Origin: an uncultured Lachnospiraceae bacterium
GTDB taxonomy: Bacteria; Bacillota; Clostridia; Lachnospirales; Lachnospiraceae
Length of the DNA: 52,337 nt
Assembly (NCBI GenBank): GCA_949840805.1
Contig: CATKXR010000030.1
Location: 1 to 52,337 of the forward strand
Direction of reading: 5' to 3'
In this document: piece after piece, positions 8,884-18,378 of the stretch
Numbering within the stretch: the stretch's first letter is position 1
Layout: each line of letters starts with the position of its first letter
Program-made: the position numbers and the translations under genes
Notes under the pieces: model-generated
The model's input: the letters and a program-made list of their open reading frames with translations, nothing else
Database searches by the model: none
Told to the model about the DNA's origin: nothing

Positions 8884-11702
8884 TGATAAAGAAAGATAGC
8901 AGGGAACATAATGATCTGTGTGTGGGGATTGATCTGGGGACAACAAATTCCGTGCTGGCCACGATCAATGAGAAATTGAATGGTGATATTGTGAGCAAGG
9001 TGGTGGATATCCGTCGGTCTGCTGAGATGTTCATCGGGTCCTGCGGCGAGTCAAAGCTTACCCAGGTGAAACATCCGACCCTGCCTTCCTGTGTTTACTA
9101 CAGGCAGGAAAAGAATTATGAACCGCTGGTGGGGGATTTTGCCAAGAGACAATACCCGCTTCGCCCTCATCTGGTGGCCAGATCCATCAAAAGCCAGATG
9201 GGAAATGCCGAGGCAAAGGGACTGTCTGAGGATATCCCTGACAGAAGTCCGGCTCAGATATCTTCTGAGATATTGAAACATATGCTGAGGGAAGTATCGG
9301 AAATCTACCGGTGCCAGATCACGGACGCTGTGATCACAGTCCCGGCAAACTTTGATTCCGCCATGTGCAAGGCCACGCTGGATGCAGCCAGCCTTGCAGG
9401 AATCAAGGTGAGAAATGCTGACGGAACCGAGAGGCCAGTCCTTCTGTCAGAACCAAATGCTGTGATCTATGATCTGATCAATCAGATCCAGAACGGCGAG
9501 GTCTCAAGTCGTATCCTCGACTTGACGGAAAAAAAGCGTGTGCTGGTGTTTGACTTAGGGGGAGGAACCCTGGATATCACCATGCATGAAATTCGAAGAA
9601 GGGAAGGGATGGATCAGGTACTGAAGGTGGATGAGATTGCCACAAACCGGTATACGCTTCTGGGAGGAGATGATTTTGACGAAAAAATCGCAGAAGCCAT
9701 GTATGAGCGGTATCTGAGACAATATTCCAGACATCCGGAAGTGGTACAGAATCTGCGCCAGAAAAAAGAGGTTATTATGGCGCAGATGAGGGTCTATGCG
9801 GAACTGATGAAGCTGGACTTAAACGAGCGCCACGGAGAGAGCTATCGCTCGGGATGGGATGATGAGGAGGAGGAAATCCTTCTGACAACCGGAGGAAACA
9901 TGGGAGGAATCGGATACTCTTATGACGACACCTTTACCGGTGAGGAAGTGGAGAAAATCCTGGAGGATTTCATGGCCCCGGAATTGACGATGGAAGATTA
10001 CCGGCGCGTGGACCAGATATCCCAGACCAGAAATATCATTTATCCCATCCTTGACGTTTTATATAAGGCATCCAGGAAGCTGGGAGGATGCGTGACCGTG
10101 GACGGAGTGATTGTAAACGGCGGAATGTCCAAATTTTATATGGTGACGGAACGTCTGAAGAAATTTTTCGGCATGGATCCCATCGTCGCCCTGGATCCTG
10201 ACCAGGCAGTGGCAAGAGGGGCGGCCGTATATCATTATTATTTACATAAATACGATCAGATGCAGGATGACATGAGGCTTATGGGAGAGACGGCTTCCTC
10301 CTCCAGCCAGGCGATGGAAGAAAAAAAAGGATTGAGGGCATTAACCATAAAGCCTTCGAAGCAGACGGCAGAGCCGCCTGCCATTGAGTGGGGAAGCCGG
10401 ATCCTCAATGACAGCCTGTATCTGGGCGTAAAAAACGGCGCCGTACATCCGATCATCCCCACAGGGGCGCAGCTTCCCTACACCTCGCCGGTGATGACCG
10501 GATTTAAGATAGAACCGGGACAGAAACAGATCGCCATCCCCATCAAAAGCCGGAATCTGGACGGCTCCTACCGAACCATTGCCAACGGCAATATCTCATT
10601 TAAAAAGAGCTATAAGGACGAGACATTTGTGGCCTTTGAGATTGCCATGGGGAGCAATAAGGTGATTGCCATGAGAGCCTGGACCAGTGTGGATCGTGAA
10701 GGACAAAACCAGCTGGAAACAGGATATGTGGAGATTGCCGTGGACAATCGGGAACAGACCAAGGCGAAAGGCAAATGCATTGCCCCGGAGGGAAGCATAC
10801 TGGAACCAAAAGCAGAAATCAACAACCTGGTTCAACTGTGCCAAAACTACGAAAAATGCAAAGATACGGCGGAAAAGAGCAAAATCGCCAAAAGAATCAG
10901 CGCAGGATCCAACAGCATCTGCAACGCAGGCAACAAGGAGGAGTTTGCCGAAGTGATCTTAGACAAGCTTGCCAGTACGCCAAGCGAAGAAGCGAAGATG
11001 AGGATTTTCACCATAGCCAGACGGATCGGGCCAGCCTGGAACCATTCCCAGAAGAAAGCGCTGGCGAGAGTATGCATGAACCAAATCGCTTCGGCCCTCC
11101 ATGGCCTTTCCCCGTCCGGCCGCCGGGTCTCCACCAATATCCAGGCAATCTACACCTTAAGCATCTGCGGAGATACAAGGCAGCTCACCCGACTCTCTCC
11201 AATCCATGAGACGCCGGCATATTTGCAGGCCTGCCTGTATACTCACGGCAGGACGTGTACCGACATCAAGTGGCTGCAGGAGGAGCTGGAAAAAGATATT
11301 CGCAAGGCTGCAAAAAGCCAGTCAAACAATATCCAGTTCAGCGCCCATGCTATGGGCATCGCCCTGCGCAGGGAAGAAGGCCGTGAGCCGTCTTCTCAGG
11401 CACAGGAACAAGCTGCAGGCCGTCTGTGCGACGCCATCCGCACAGGAAATCTGAATAAGGAGGAACTGATCAGCTGTATTCTGGCGCTGGGATGCATCTG
11501 CGACCAGAGGGAACAGATGTCTGAGATGAAGCCGCAAATGTTTCGCCAGGTGGCGGATACGGTTGAGAGGCTGGAGGGCTTCTATTCTGTACTCAAGGCC
11601 ATGAGCTGTGGAAAAGCAAGAGAAGTCGCCGGCAAGATGATCAGAGGAGAGGTGCTGAGCGGGGAGGAAGAAAGATTTTTGCTGACGAAGCTGGAGATAT
11701 GA
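8880..11702 (+). CDS. DnaK-like Hsp70 chaperone with extended C-terminal half
   Basis: The N-terminal half is a clear Hsp70 ATPase domain: phosphate-1 loop GIDLGTTNS (~residue 18), VITVPANFD, phosphate-2 loop VFDLGGGTLD (~224) and an adenosine-type NGGMSKFYMV followed by ARGAAVYHY. The catalytic residues look intact. Residues ~490-640 could be the substrate-binding beta domain. The remaining ~300 residues are helical and do not look like the normal DnaK lid; there is no EEVD-like tail. At 940 residues it is far longer than housekeeping DnaK (~610). It overlaps the GrpE-like gene by four bases. It is likely a specialised client-dedicated chaperone (inference). Confidence 0.9.
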   Translation: MMIKKDSREHNDLCVGIDLGTTNSVLATINEKLNGDIVSKVVDIRRSAEMFIGSCGESKLTQVKHPTLPSCVYYRQEKNYEPLVGDFAKRQYPLRPHLVARSIKSQMGNAEAKGLSEDIPDRSPAQISSEILKHMLREVSEIYRCQITDAVITVPANFDSAMCKATLDAASLAGIKVRNADGTERPVLLSEPNAVIYDLINQIQNGEVSSRILDLTEKKRVLVFDLGGGTLDITMHEIRRREGMDQVLKVDEIATNRYTLLGGDDFDEKIAEAMYERYLRQYSRHPEVVQNLRQKKEVIMAQMRVYAELMKLDLNERHGESYRSGWDDEEEEILLTTGGNMGGIGYSYDDTFTGEEVEKILEDFMAPELTMEDYRRVDQISQTRNIIYPILDVLYKASRKLGGCVTVDGVIVNGGMSKFYMVTERLKKFFGMDPIVALDPDQAVARGAAVYHYYLHKYDQMQDDMRLMGETASSSSQAMEEKKGLRALTIKPSKQTAEPPAIEWGSRILNDSLYLGVKNGAVHPIIPTGAQLPYTSPVMTGFKIEPGQKQIAIPIKSRNLDGSYRTIANGNISFKKSYKDETFVAFEIAMGSNKVIAMRAWTSVDREGQNQLETGYVEIAVDNREQTKAKGKCIAPEGSILEPKAEINNLVQLCQNYEKCKDTAEKSKIAKRISAGSNSICNAGNKEEFAEVILDKLASTPSEEAKMRIFTIARRIGPAWNHSQKKALARVCMNQIASALHGLSPSGRRVSTNIQAIYTLSICGDTRQLTRLSPIHETPAYLQACLYTHGRTCTDIKWLQEELEKDIRKAAKSQSNNIQFSAHAMGIALRREEGREPSSQAQEQAAGRLCDAIRTGNLNKEELISCILALGCICDQREQMSEMKPQMFRQVADTVERLEGFYSVLKAMSCGKAREVAGKMIRGEVLSGEEERFLLTKLEI

Positions 11703-11930
11703 ATAAGGAAAAGAATTGGGAAGATGAGTGAGAAGATGGAAGAAACAGAGATTTATGAGGCAGAAAGTATGGCAAAAGATAGATGTGAGACGGCAAGCCG
11801 GAAAGGATAAATGGACATGTAAATATACCCCCCCTGTCTTGGGAAAGGAGGAGGGGGGATGTACCTGAATATTTTTATCAGTATTACCAGGATTCCTTAA
11901 AACCAATTTAGGAGAAGGGCTGTATGCATT

Positions 11931-12179
11931 TTAATTGTTTTCATCCATAATCCGAAAATCCAGAAGCTCTTTGGCGGGAATCTGCAATACCTCGGCGATG
12001 GAAAAGATGGTGTCTAAGGAAATGTGGGTCTGCATGTTGGGAGCTTCTATGTTGGAAATATGGGTTCGGCTAAGATCGGTAAACTCGGCAAGATCCATCT
12101 GGGTGAGATTGCGAAGCTTGCGGTAATAGGCGATGTTGAGTCCGAGCTGCTTGTAGTAGAGTTCGTATTGTGATTTCAT
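11931..12179 (-). CDS. XRE-family (Cro/CI) transcriptional regulator
   Basis: A compact 82-residue protein that is almost entirely one helix-turn-helix domain: LGLNIAYYRKLRNLTQMDLA, then LSRTHISNIE as recognition helix, and IFSIAEVLQIPAKEL closing the fold. AGGAGATC precedes the start at 12179. It is transcribed away from the operon at 12450, an arrangement typical of a local regulator of the divergent operon; that target is inferred. The 228 bases between this gene and the Hsp70 at 11702 hold only a C-run/G-run pair (11828-11860) with no U-tail. Confidence 0.92.
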   Translation of the reverse strand: MKSQYELYYKQLGLNIAYYRKLRNLTQMDLAEFTDLSRTHISNIEAPNMQTHISLDTIFSIAEVLQIPAKELLDFRIMDENN

Positions 12180-12320
12180 GGGTGATCTCCTATATGCTAA
12201 ATATTTCTATTCTATCAGTGATTGAGGGAAAGTAAACAAAGTATAAATAATCATATGCAAAAAATGTAGTTGCTTTACAAAAATCAACAATTTAATAATT
12301 TATATATGCTAATTTATACT

Positions 12321-12348
12321 TTGCAAATTATAGAGCGGGTGGTATAAT
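12321..12348 (+). promoter_or_regulatory. Sigma-A type promoter of the AT-rich chaperone/AAA+ operon
   Basis: TTGCAA (12321-12326), a 16-base spacer and TATAAT (12343-12348) place a transcript start near 12355, with a leader of ~95 bases before the GTG at 12450. The flanking sequence is very AT-rich, and the divergent XRE gene makes this a plausible operator region. Confidence 0.65.
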
Positions 12349-12449
12349 AAATTTTATGTGGAACAAAGGTCAAGAACCTGTTAATTTTCAGATAATCAAA
12401 ATTTGTGAACACAACATAATAATCAGAAAATATTGGGAGGTATAAGGAA

Positions 12450-13559
12450 GTGAATGACGCAACAAAGGATGACATTATTTTTTATCCGGCTATTGATGAA
12501 AGACGAGAACGACAATTAGAGCCAAGTGTTGAAATATTATCTCAATCCGGATCACCCTATTTTTTCTCTCCCGGATTTAAAACATCAGATATTATATTGG
12601 AGCATGTTATAAAAAAATACAGTAATGAAGGAAAAAAGCATAAGGGCTTCTTTAAATCAGACAGAGATTCGCTTACGACATATTTTGATTTTTCAAAAAA
12701 GCAGCAAATGATGGAAGATGCAGATCAAATACGAAAGGAGATTTTTTCGGATTTGGCAATGGGTGATATATTGGCCTGCTTTAAGGATGCTCATTATATG
12801 TATTTGCTGACCAGAGATGAATTGCTCTCCACATACAGAGACGATAATGGCGATTATCTCAGAATAAATATTGAAGAGTCCTTTATAGACAGCAACCGAA
12901 TCTATGGACAGAATGGAATGATGATATCAGATGACCACGACTTTTCAGATGAATTCCAGAAATTGTTTTTTGAACTTCAGTTGCTGAAAAGAGATGTTAA
13001 ACTGATTAATTGCAGACATCCGATGCGAAATGAATCCTTAAAGGTGAGGGAAGTATACATAGATATTCTGATAGGAAAAAGTCTTCTGGATCGATATCTG
13101 TCGGCAGAAGAGGTAGTGCGTATAGAAATATTGTCCCGGCAATTAGGCGTGTCTTCTCAAAAAGTACTGAATTCTGTCAGCATCATTTCAAAACTGAGCC
13201 GGGAAAGCCGGGAGGACGATTACATCAAAGATATGGTGAGAAAGGTTAGTGAGATTCCGAGGGAGTATTACTACGTTTTGTTTCATGATGCTGTCGTTTT
13301 CGATTTGTTGTCCGGAGGTGATGCGGATAAGGAATGTATGACAAAATATACAGATGAGATATCGAAAAGATGTAACTTGGATCTGGATTTTAAAAGAAAA
13401 TATATTGAGGCACTGCAAAAGTTTATCAAGAGTACCCGTGATATCCGTCAATGTTTGGAGGAGAGCAAAGTTCGGATTCAGAGTGCGGGAATCATCGAAC
13501 ATATTTATGATACGATTGATGTTGAATATTCAGTACAACAGGGGATGATAAGGAGGTAA
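12450..13559 (+). CDS. Unknown protein, first gene of the second Hsp70-like operon
   Basis: The start is a GTG at 12450 with TGGGAGG at 12434-12440. The 369-residue protein is predicted soluble and mostly helical, without a motif I can name. It is followed seven bases later by a giant Hsp70-like gene. By analogy with the first operon, where a GrpE-like gene precedes Hsp70, it could be a cofactor, but I see no GrpE beta-wing here, so this is only positional reasoning. Base composition is clearly more AT-rich than the genes before 11.7 kb. Confidence 0.8.
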   Translation: MNDATKDDIIFYPAIDERRERQLEPSVEILSQSGSPYFFSPGFKTSDIILEHVIKKYSNEGKKHKGFFKSDRDSLTTYFDFSKKQQMMEDADQIRKEIFSDLAMGDILACFKDAHYMYLLTRDELLSTYRDDNGDYLRINIEESFIDSNRIYGQNGMMISDDHDFSDEFQKLFFELQLLKRDVKLINCRHPMRNESLKVREVYIDILIGKSLLDRYLSAEEVVRIEILSRQLGVSSQKVLNSVSIISKLSRESREDDYIKDMVRKVSEIPREYYYVLFHDAVVFDLLSGGDADKECMTKYTDEISKRCNLDLDFKRKYIEALQKFIKSTRDIRQCLEESKVRIQSAGIIEHIYDTIDVEYSVQQGMIRR

Positions 13560-13566
13560 TGGACAA

Positions 13567-16344
13567 ATGAGCTACAGAGAAACAGGTATCATTGAGATTG
13601 TATGCGAGGCAGCAGATGGAAGTAAGGTGGTTTACAGAAACAGTAAGAAAATGCAGCCCTATCTGATTCCGTCAGGATATAAAAGGGTTTCTTATCACAG
13701 CGAGAGCAACAGTAAGGAATATGAGATCTCTTTATTACGGAGCTGCAAGGATGATGATGCCGGCATTAAGTCGGACGAGGAAAAGGTGAAAGCCGATGAG
13801 ATCAGGAGAAGTGAGATAGACTTTGAATTTGAGGAAACGATGCCTAAAGCAGTATATACCGATATCACAGACTCTGAAATGTTCGGATTTCCGGAAATAT
13901 CAAAAAATGTTTTGACATCTTCTGACAATGGTCTGTGGGCCTATCATGGAATCCGGAAACTGAAATTTATCTTAACCGATTTGGCAGAGAAAGATGATGA
14001 CTGGGAAATCACTGCTGTCTTATATTTTGACAGAAAGGAAAACGATCAGATTCCGGAGATTCGGATGGAGGATATACGGATAGACAAAAGGCATGGAGAA
14101 GGAAGAAGCTATGAATTATATGCTTTTGTGGATACTAATAAGCTGGGAAAAGAGTTTGATCATGAAAAACAAGCCATATTATTTTCAGGATTTTTGGAGG
14201 TGAGTTTCAGGTCAAAGAATAGAGAGAACAATGATATTACTTACGCATTTCCTGTGGAGCTGCTGTTAAATAATACTTATTATAATTCAGAAAAGGTATT
14301 GTGCAGGCCTCTGCAAAGAAAGGTGGTATCCATTGATTTTGGAACATCCTCCTCCTGTGTTGCAGTGGAAGGTGAAAATGGTATAGAGCTTCTGACGCTC
14401 TCAGCGATAGAAGATGGGAGAGAAGATATCAATATTTATGAAAATCCTACCTGTGTCATGATTTACCGATGGAAGGAGATCTATGAACAATGGCGTAAGG
14501 AAAATAAAAATTTCCCATTTATCCTGAAGGGGGATTTGGACGAGGAGGAAAGGGAAGAAAAGAAAGTACAATTTGATTTTGGATATTCGGTAAAGGAGTG
14601 TTTAAATGAGGTTAGTGATAAAGAGTTAAATGCCATTATTACAGAGATCAAGATGATTCCCAAGATGATGTCAGAGGATATTCAGCTGACCGTGAGACCG
14701 CTTATTCATCAGGATAAAAAGACCATACGGTTGGTGGATTCTTATGAGCAGCAGGATGATGAAAAGCTGGATGTCGTGGCACTTTATGGGTATATTTTGG
14801 GCAGAGCGATCAACCGGGTGGAAAAGAACAAAATATACACGAGATTCCAGATTACCTATCCGGTAAAATTCAATGATCGTGTCAGAAAGAAATTATGTGC
14901 TTCTCTGGAATATGGTTTAAAGCGTTCGATCCCTTTGCCCCTCAGAGATGCTGCGGATGGAAAGGGAAGACCTGTATTCAGGATCGAGACAAAGTATCCT
15001 GAACCGGTGGCATATATTGGTTCGGTGTGTGGTAAATATCTGACCATCGACAGGAACAATCCGGTAGCCAGACCTTTTGCGGTATATGATTTTGGAGGCG
15101 GAACTCTGGACTATTCCTTTGGTATTTTTGCGCAGGATCCGGATGATGCCAACAGCAGCAATATTTATATTCTGGGTGTGGATGGAGACAGCAATATGGG
15201 AGGCGAGCTGTTGATCAGACAATTATCCTACTGGGTATATACATCTCCCACGAATGTAAAGGAGTTTGTGGATAAGCGGATTCCTTTTGAAAAACCATCG
15301 AGTGAGGTTCTTCCTGATAATTGCCCGGAGATATTATTCAATCAGACAGCCAGTGCAAAATCGAATGTAAGGAAGATGAATGAGAGAGTTACGAGACGGA
15401 TTTTTGAAAGCGGAGGATTGTCGGCAGCGAACAGAAAGATTGTTCTGCCAAATAACGAAGGCTCTCAGTTTCATCCGGTAAAGAGAAAAAACACGACAGG
15501 AACCGGCGCTGCTAATGCTTCGGGTAGTCAATATTTAGAAGGTCAGATTACAGGTACCGAGCAAGTGGTTTTTTTGGATCTTGATGATAAAGAAATCATG
15601 ATTGAGGTTTCTTTTGATGAGAAAGAATTGAATAATAAGCTGGAAAAGCTGCTTGCAGATACGGTTACAAATTTTAAAGAGAGCATGCAGAGAACCTTTG
15701 AAAGTAAGAGAGAAGCGCTTGAAAAGTGTGGAATAGCAGATTTTCAATTGAGGGATGTTTGTATCTTTAAAGCTGGAAATAGTTCTCGCAATAAAATCTT
15801 AGAACATATTATGGAGAGAGAGTTTGATGAAAATGAGATTTTGCTGGTAGATGAAACGAATGATGAATTTATGAATACCCGGAAAAATAAAGGAGGAGAT
15901 GTGCTAGGAAGCAGGCCAAAACAAGTGGCACTGACACCGAAAACAGCAGTTGCATTTGGACAGTTGAAGCTCAGTGATTATTTTGTAGATGATTCTTATA
16001 TTCAAAAGGGAGAAAGCAATGCACCATTTAATTGGTATGTCGGGGCGATTAATCGCGGAAATAATGCGTTTGAAATGCTTATCGATAAAGTAAATCCGGA
16101 AAAAGGTTGGGTAAGATATGGAAGGATTAATTCCGAAGAGAGCAGAGTTTATTACAGTGAGACTTTGATTAGAGATGCGGATGATACAAAGTTAAAATCT
16201 GTTTTGCTTGATGAGATTGATGAGGATGATATCTACAAATATTTGTATATTAAAATTCAGGATGCAGATGAGATTTGCTACTGTGTCTGTGCAAAAGGGG
16301 AAGATCCTGAAGATGCATCAAGAATATTTACCGTTTCTTTATAG
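13567..16344 (+). CDS. Large Hsp70/actin-fold ATPase with N-terminal extension
   Basis: The 925-residue protein starts at an ATG with AAGGAGG 12 bases upstream. The first ~250 residues are a separate, probably beta-rich domain. The Hsp70 ATPase fold then begins: phosphate-1 VVSIDFGTSSSCVAVEG (~256) and phosphate-2 VYDFGGGTLDYSF (~508). An unusual insertion follows, including a low-complexity T/G/A/S stretch (~640-655). The canonical DnaK substrate-binding domain is not visible, so it is closer to the divergent Hsp70 relatives than to a general chaperone. It is co-transcribed with coiled-coil proteins and a double AAA+ ATPase. Role inferred: ATP-driven remodelling or assembly of those partners. 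Confidence 0.85.
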   Translation: MSYRETGIIEIVCEAADGSKVVYRNSKKMQPYLIPSGYKRVSYHSESNSKEYEISLLRSCKDDDAGIKSDEEKVKADEIRRSEIDFEFEETMPKAVYTDITDSEMFGFPEISKNVLTSSDNGLWAYHGIRKLKFILTDLAEKDDDWEITAVLYFDRKENDQIPEIRMEDIRIDKRHGEGRSYELYAFVDTNKLGKEFDHEKQAILFSGFLEVSFRSKNRENNDITYAFPVELLLNNTYYNSEKVLCRPLQRKVVSIDFGTSSSCVAVEGENGIELLTLSAIEDGREDINIYENPTCVMIYRWKEIYEQWRKENKNFPFILKGDLDEEEREEKKVQFDFGYSVKECLNEVSDKELNAIITEIKMIPKMMSEDIQLTVRPLIHQDKKTIRLVDSYEQQDDEKLDVVALYGYILGRAINRVEKNKIYTRFQITYPVKFNDRVRKKLCASLEYGLKRSIPLPLRDAADGKGRPVFRIETKYPEPVAYIGSVCGKYLTIDRNNPVARPFAVYDFGGGTLDYSFGIFAQDPDDANSSNIYILGVDGDSNMGGELLIRQLSYWVYTSPTNVKEFVDKRIPFEKPSSEVLPDNCPEILFNQTASAKSNVRKMNERVTRRIFESGGLSAANRKIVLPNNEGSQFHPVKRKNTTGTGAANASGSQYLEGQITGTEQVVFLDLDDKEIMIEVSFDEKELNNKLEKLLADTVTNFKESMQRTFESKREALEKCGIADFQLRDVCIFKAGNSSRNKILEHIMEREFDENEILLVDETNDEFMNTRKNKGGDVLGSRPKQVALTPKTAVAFGQLKLSDYFVDDSYIQKGESNAPFNWYVGAINRGNNAFEMLIDKVNPEKGWVRYGRINSEESRVYYSETLIRDADDTKLKSVLLDEIDEDDIYKYLYIKIQDADEICYCVCAKGEDPEDASRIFTVSL

Positions 16345-16426
16345 TATTTACTTAGGGGGGATATAAATAATATTGTTGAAAGGAGTACTTAAAATTTTCC
16401 GTCATAGGAAAGAAGGAGGATTTAAT

Positions 16427-17758
16427 ATGGGAGACCTGGAAAATAAAGTAGATAAAGCATTAAGAAATTTAGGATTATGGAGACGGCTTGTTTCCATAGA
16501 AGAAACAATTTTCGGACAGATAGATCCTAGAAATACCAGAGATTCTAAAATTAGTGCTTTATCAGATCAAATCGAGGAAATCAGTGGAAAAGTTGCCAGA
16601 TTGGAAATGAAGATTCAGAAGCTGCAATCAGTGGAGCAGAATTATAAAGATCTGGAAGAGGAAAAGGAGAAATTAATAAAGAGTATAACAGAATTAAAAA
16701 ACAATAATAATGATCTGAAAATTCGATTGGACACCAATGCGAATAAGCTTGTGCAGATTAACAATGAGAACACAAATTTAACGAAATTACTAAATGAAAG
16801 TACAGAAAAAAATGAAAATTTAACGAAGCAAACAGCAAATTTAGAGAAGGAACTGGCAATTGCAAATGTCCAAATAGATTCTTTGACAAAGGAAAAAGAA
16901 GAATATAAAGAAAAAGCAGATTCTTTGACACAACAAAAGGAGGATGCACAAAAACAGATCGTGTTTCTGCAAGAATCAAAAGAAGGTTTCCGCAGAGATC
17001 TAATAAAAAAGTCAGAGGAACTATTGGAAACCCGGACAAAGGCAGAACATATAAGCAGTCAATTAGAGAGTACAGAAAAAGAGTTAAGTGCTGCCAAAGA
17101 AAAGATAGAATCTCTATCACAGGAACTGGCAGAGAAAAAACAGATATTGAATTACACAAAAGCAGATTTTCAATCCATTCAACAGGCACATGAGACTTTG
17201 AAAAAAGAACATGAGGATTTGACAAATATCTACGATCAGACAAAAAATGAGCTTCAAAAAGAAAAGAAGGAAAAGGAAGCTTATCATGAACGTTTTGGAA
17301 ATTGGGATGAGGATACACAATGCTATCAGAATCTGATGAGATGTATGTACAAATGTGAATCACTTAATAATATGATTGAAATTTATGGCATGGATAAGGA
17401 TTTGAATGGAGAAGATGTTAATAGTGTTATAACATTTGTAGGTTTACTGGGAAATCAGACAACATTTTTGCCGATTTTGTATGAATTTTTAGAAGGCTAC
17501 AAACAGAATTATAAGAGGTTTTTATCAGAGGAGGAGATAGAATTTATCAATGCTTTAAATCAATATTATCGAGAGCTGTTTGATGTACCTTATGATTTTC
17601 TGCAGTTCCCCGAAAAAAAATCAAAATTTGACAAGAACAGTATGTCTGATATGTTTAACCGGGGAAAGATTTTCCGAACCGTGGAGGGAGTCTATGTTCC
17701 GGCCATTATGAGGGATGCTACTACTTATTTAAAGATGGCTCTTGTTCAGGGAAGTTAA
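16427..17758 (+). CDS. Long coiled-coil protein with conserved-looking C-terminal domain
   Basis: The ATG at 16427 has AAGGAGGA 6 bases ahead; an upstream in-frame TTG at 16373 has no comparable site. Of 443 residues, roughly 45-300 form a continuous heptad-rich coiled coil (K/E/L/N-rich). The last ~145 residues are a globular domain with conserved-type aromatic and cysteine positions (YQNLMRCMYKCESLNN) that I do not recognise. There is no membrane segment. This is the first of three coiled-coil proteins in the operon, suggesting a multi-subunit filament or scaffold handled by the Hsp70-like and AAA+ neighbours. The radical SAM gene follows two bases later. Confidence 0.82.
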   Translation: MGDLENKVDKALRNLGLWRRLVSIEETIFGQIDPRNTRDSKISALSDQIEEISGKVARLEMKIQKLQSVEQNYKDLEEEKEKLIKSITELKNNNNDLKIRLDTNANKLVQINNENTNLTKLLNESTEKNENLTKQTANLEKELAIANVQIDSLTKEKEEYKEKADSLTQQKEDAQKQIVFLQESKEGFRRDLIKKSEELLETRTKAEHISSQLESTEKELSAAKEKIESLSQELAEKKQILNYTKADFQSIQQAHETLKKEHEDLTNIYDQTKNELQKEKKEKEAYHERFGNWDEDTQCYQNLMRCMYKCESLNNMIEIYGMDKDLNGEDVNSVITFVGLLGNQTTFLPILYEFLEGYKQNYKRFLSEEEIEFINALNQYYRELFDVPYDFLQFPEKKSKFDKNSMSDMFNRGKIFRTVEGVYVPAIMRDATTYLKMALVQGS

Positions 17759-17760
17759 AT

Positions 17761-18378
17761 ATGAATTCTTTAGTGAGGATCAGTCATTACATAGACAGTA
17801 CAGAAGTGCTGGGTCCGGGAAAAAGATTTGTCATATGGTTTCAAGGCTGCAAAAAGAAATGCCACAACTGCATCAATCCTGATGGACAGGCGGAACAGGG
17901 AGGCAGCCTTGTTTCTGTAGAGGATATATTTTCAGAAATCACAAACTCCAAAGGGATTCAGGGTGTCACAATAAGCGGGGGAGAGCCCTTTTTGCAGTTT
18001 GAGCCACTTCAAGAACTGGTTGACAGAATTCGCAGAGATACGAGGCTTGATCTTATGCTCTATTCCGGTTACACCATGAAGGAGTTGAAAAGGCGGTTGG
18101 GAGAGACGACCCTGAAAGATTTTTTGCAAAAGATTGATATCTTTATTGATGGAGAATATATAGAGTCATTGGATACAGGCAGTATGTATCGTGGTTCGGA
18201 CAATCAAAATATTTACTTTTTTACGGAGAAGTATCGATCGTTTGCCAGACAGATTTATGAGGCGAAAAGTCGGGAGATAGAGTTTGATGTGAGAACGGAT
18301 GAGGAAACATATATGATAGGGATTCCTCCTAAAAATTTTTATCATGAATTCATTAAAAAAGTAGGAGAGGTAAGATAA
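17761..18378 (+). CDS. NrdG-like radical SAM activating enzyme (orphan)
   Basis: The 205-residue protein has the compact NrdG/activase layout: GPGKRFVIWFQGC leading into CKKKCHNC, the C-x3-C-x2-C that binds the 4Fe-4S cluster and SAM. TISGGEPFLQ is the SAM-contacting GGE motif, and MYRGSDNQ lies near the end. Known relatives generate a glycyl radical on class III ribonucleotide reductase or similar enzymes. No NrdD or other glycyl-radical enzyme is encoded in the window, and I find no R-V-x-G-[FWY] glycyl motif in the neighbouring proteins. It sits between coiled-coil genes with gaps of 2 and 0 bases, so it is translationally embedded in this operon and probably modifies an operon product or an unknown partner. 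Confidence 0.85.
   Translation: MNSLVRISHYIDSTEVLGPGKRFVIWFQGCKKKCHNCINPDGQAEQGGSLVSVEDIFSEITNSKGIQGVTISGGEPFLQFEPLQELVDRIRRDTRLDLMLYSGYTMKELKRRLGETTLKDFLQKIDIFIDGEYIESLDTGSMYRGSDNQNIYFFTEKYRSFARQIYEAKSREIEFDVRTDEETYMIGIPPKNFYHEFIKKVGEVR

Noticed and set aside
11724..11810. 28-codon ORF after the first Hsp70 gene (begins MSEKMEETEIYEA)
   Set aside because: Only a weak purine stretch precedes it, it is very short and shows no supporting context; left as chance.
11828..11860. C-run/G-run complementarity as a terminator after the Hsp70 operon
   Set aside because: The runs could pair but there is no U-tail on either strand and the pairing register is ambiguous.
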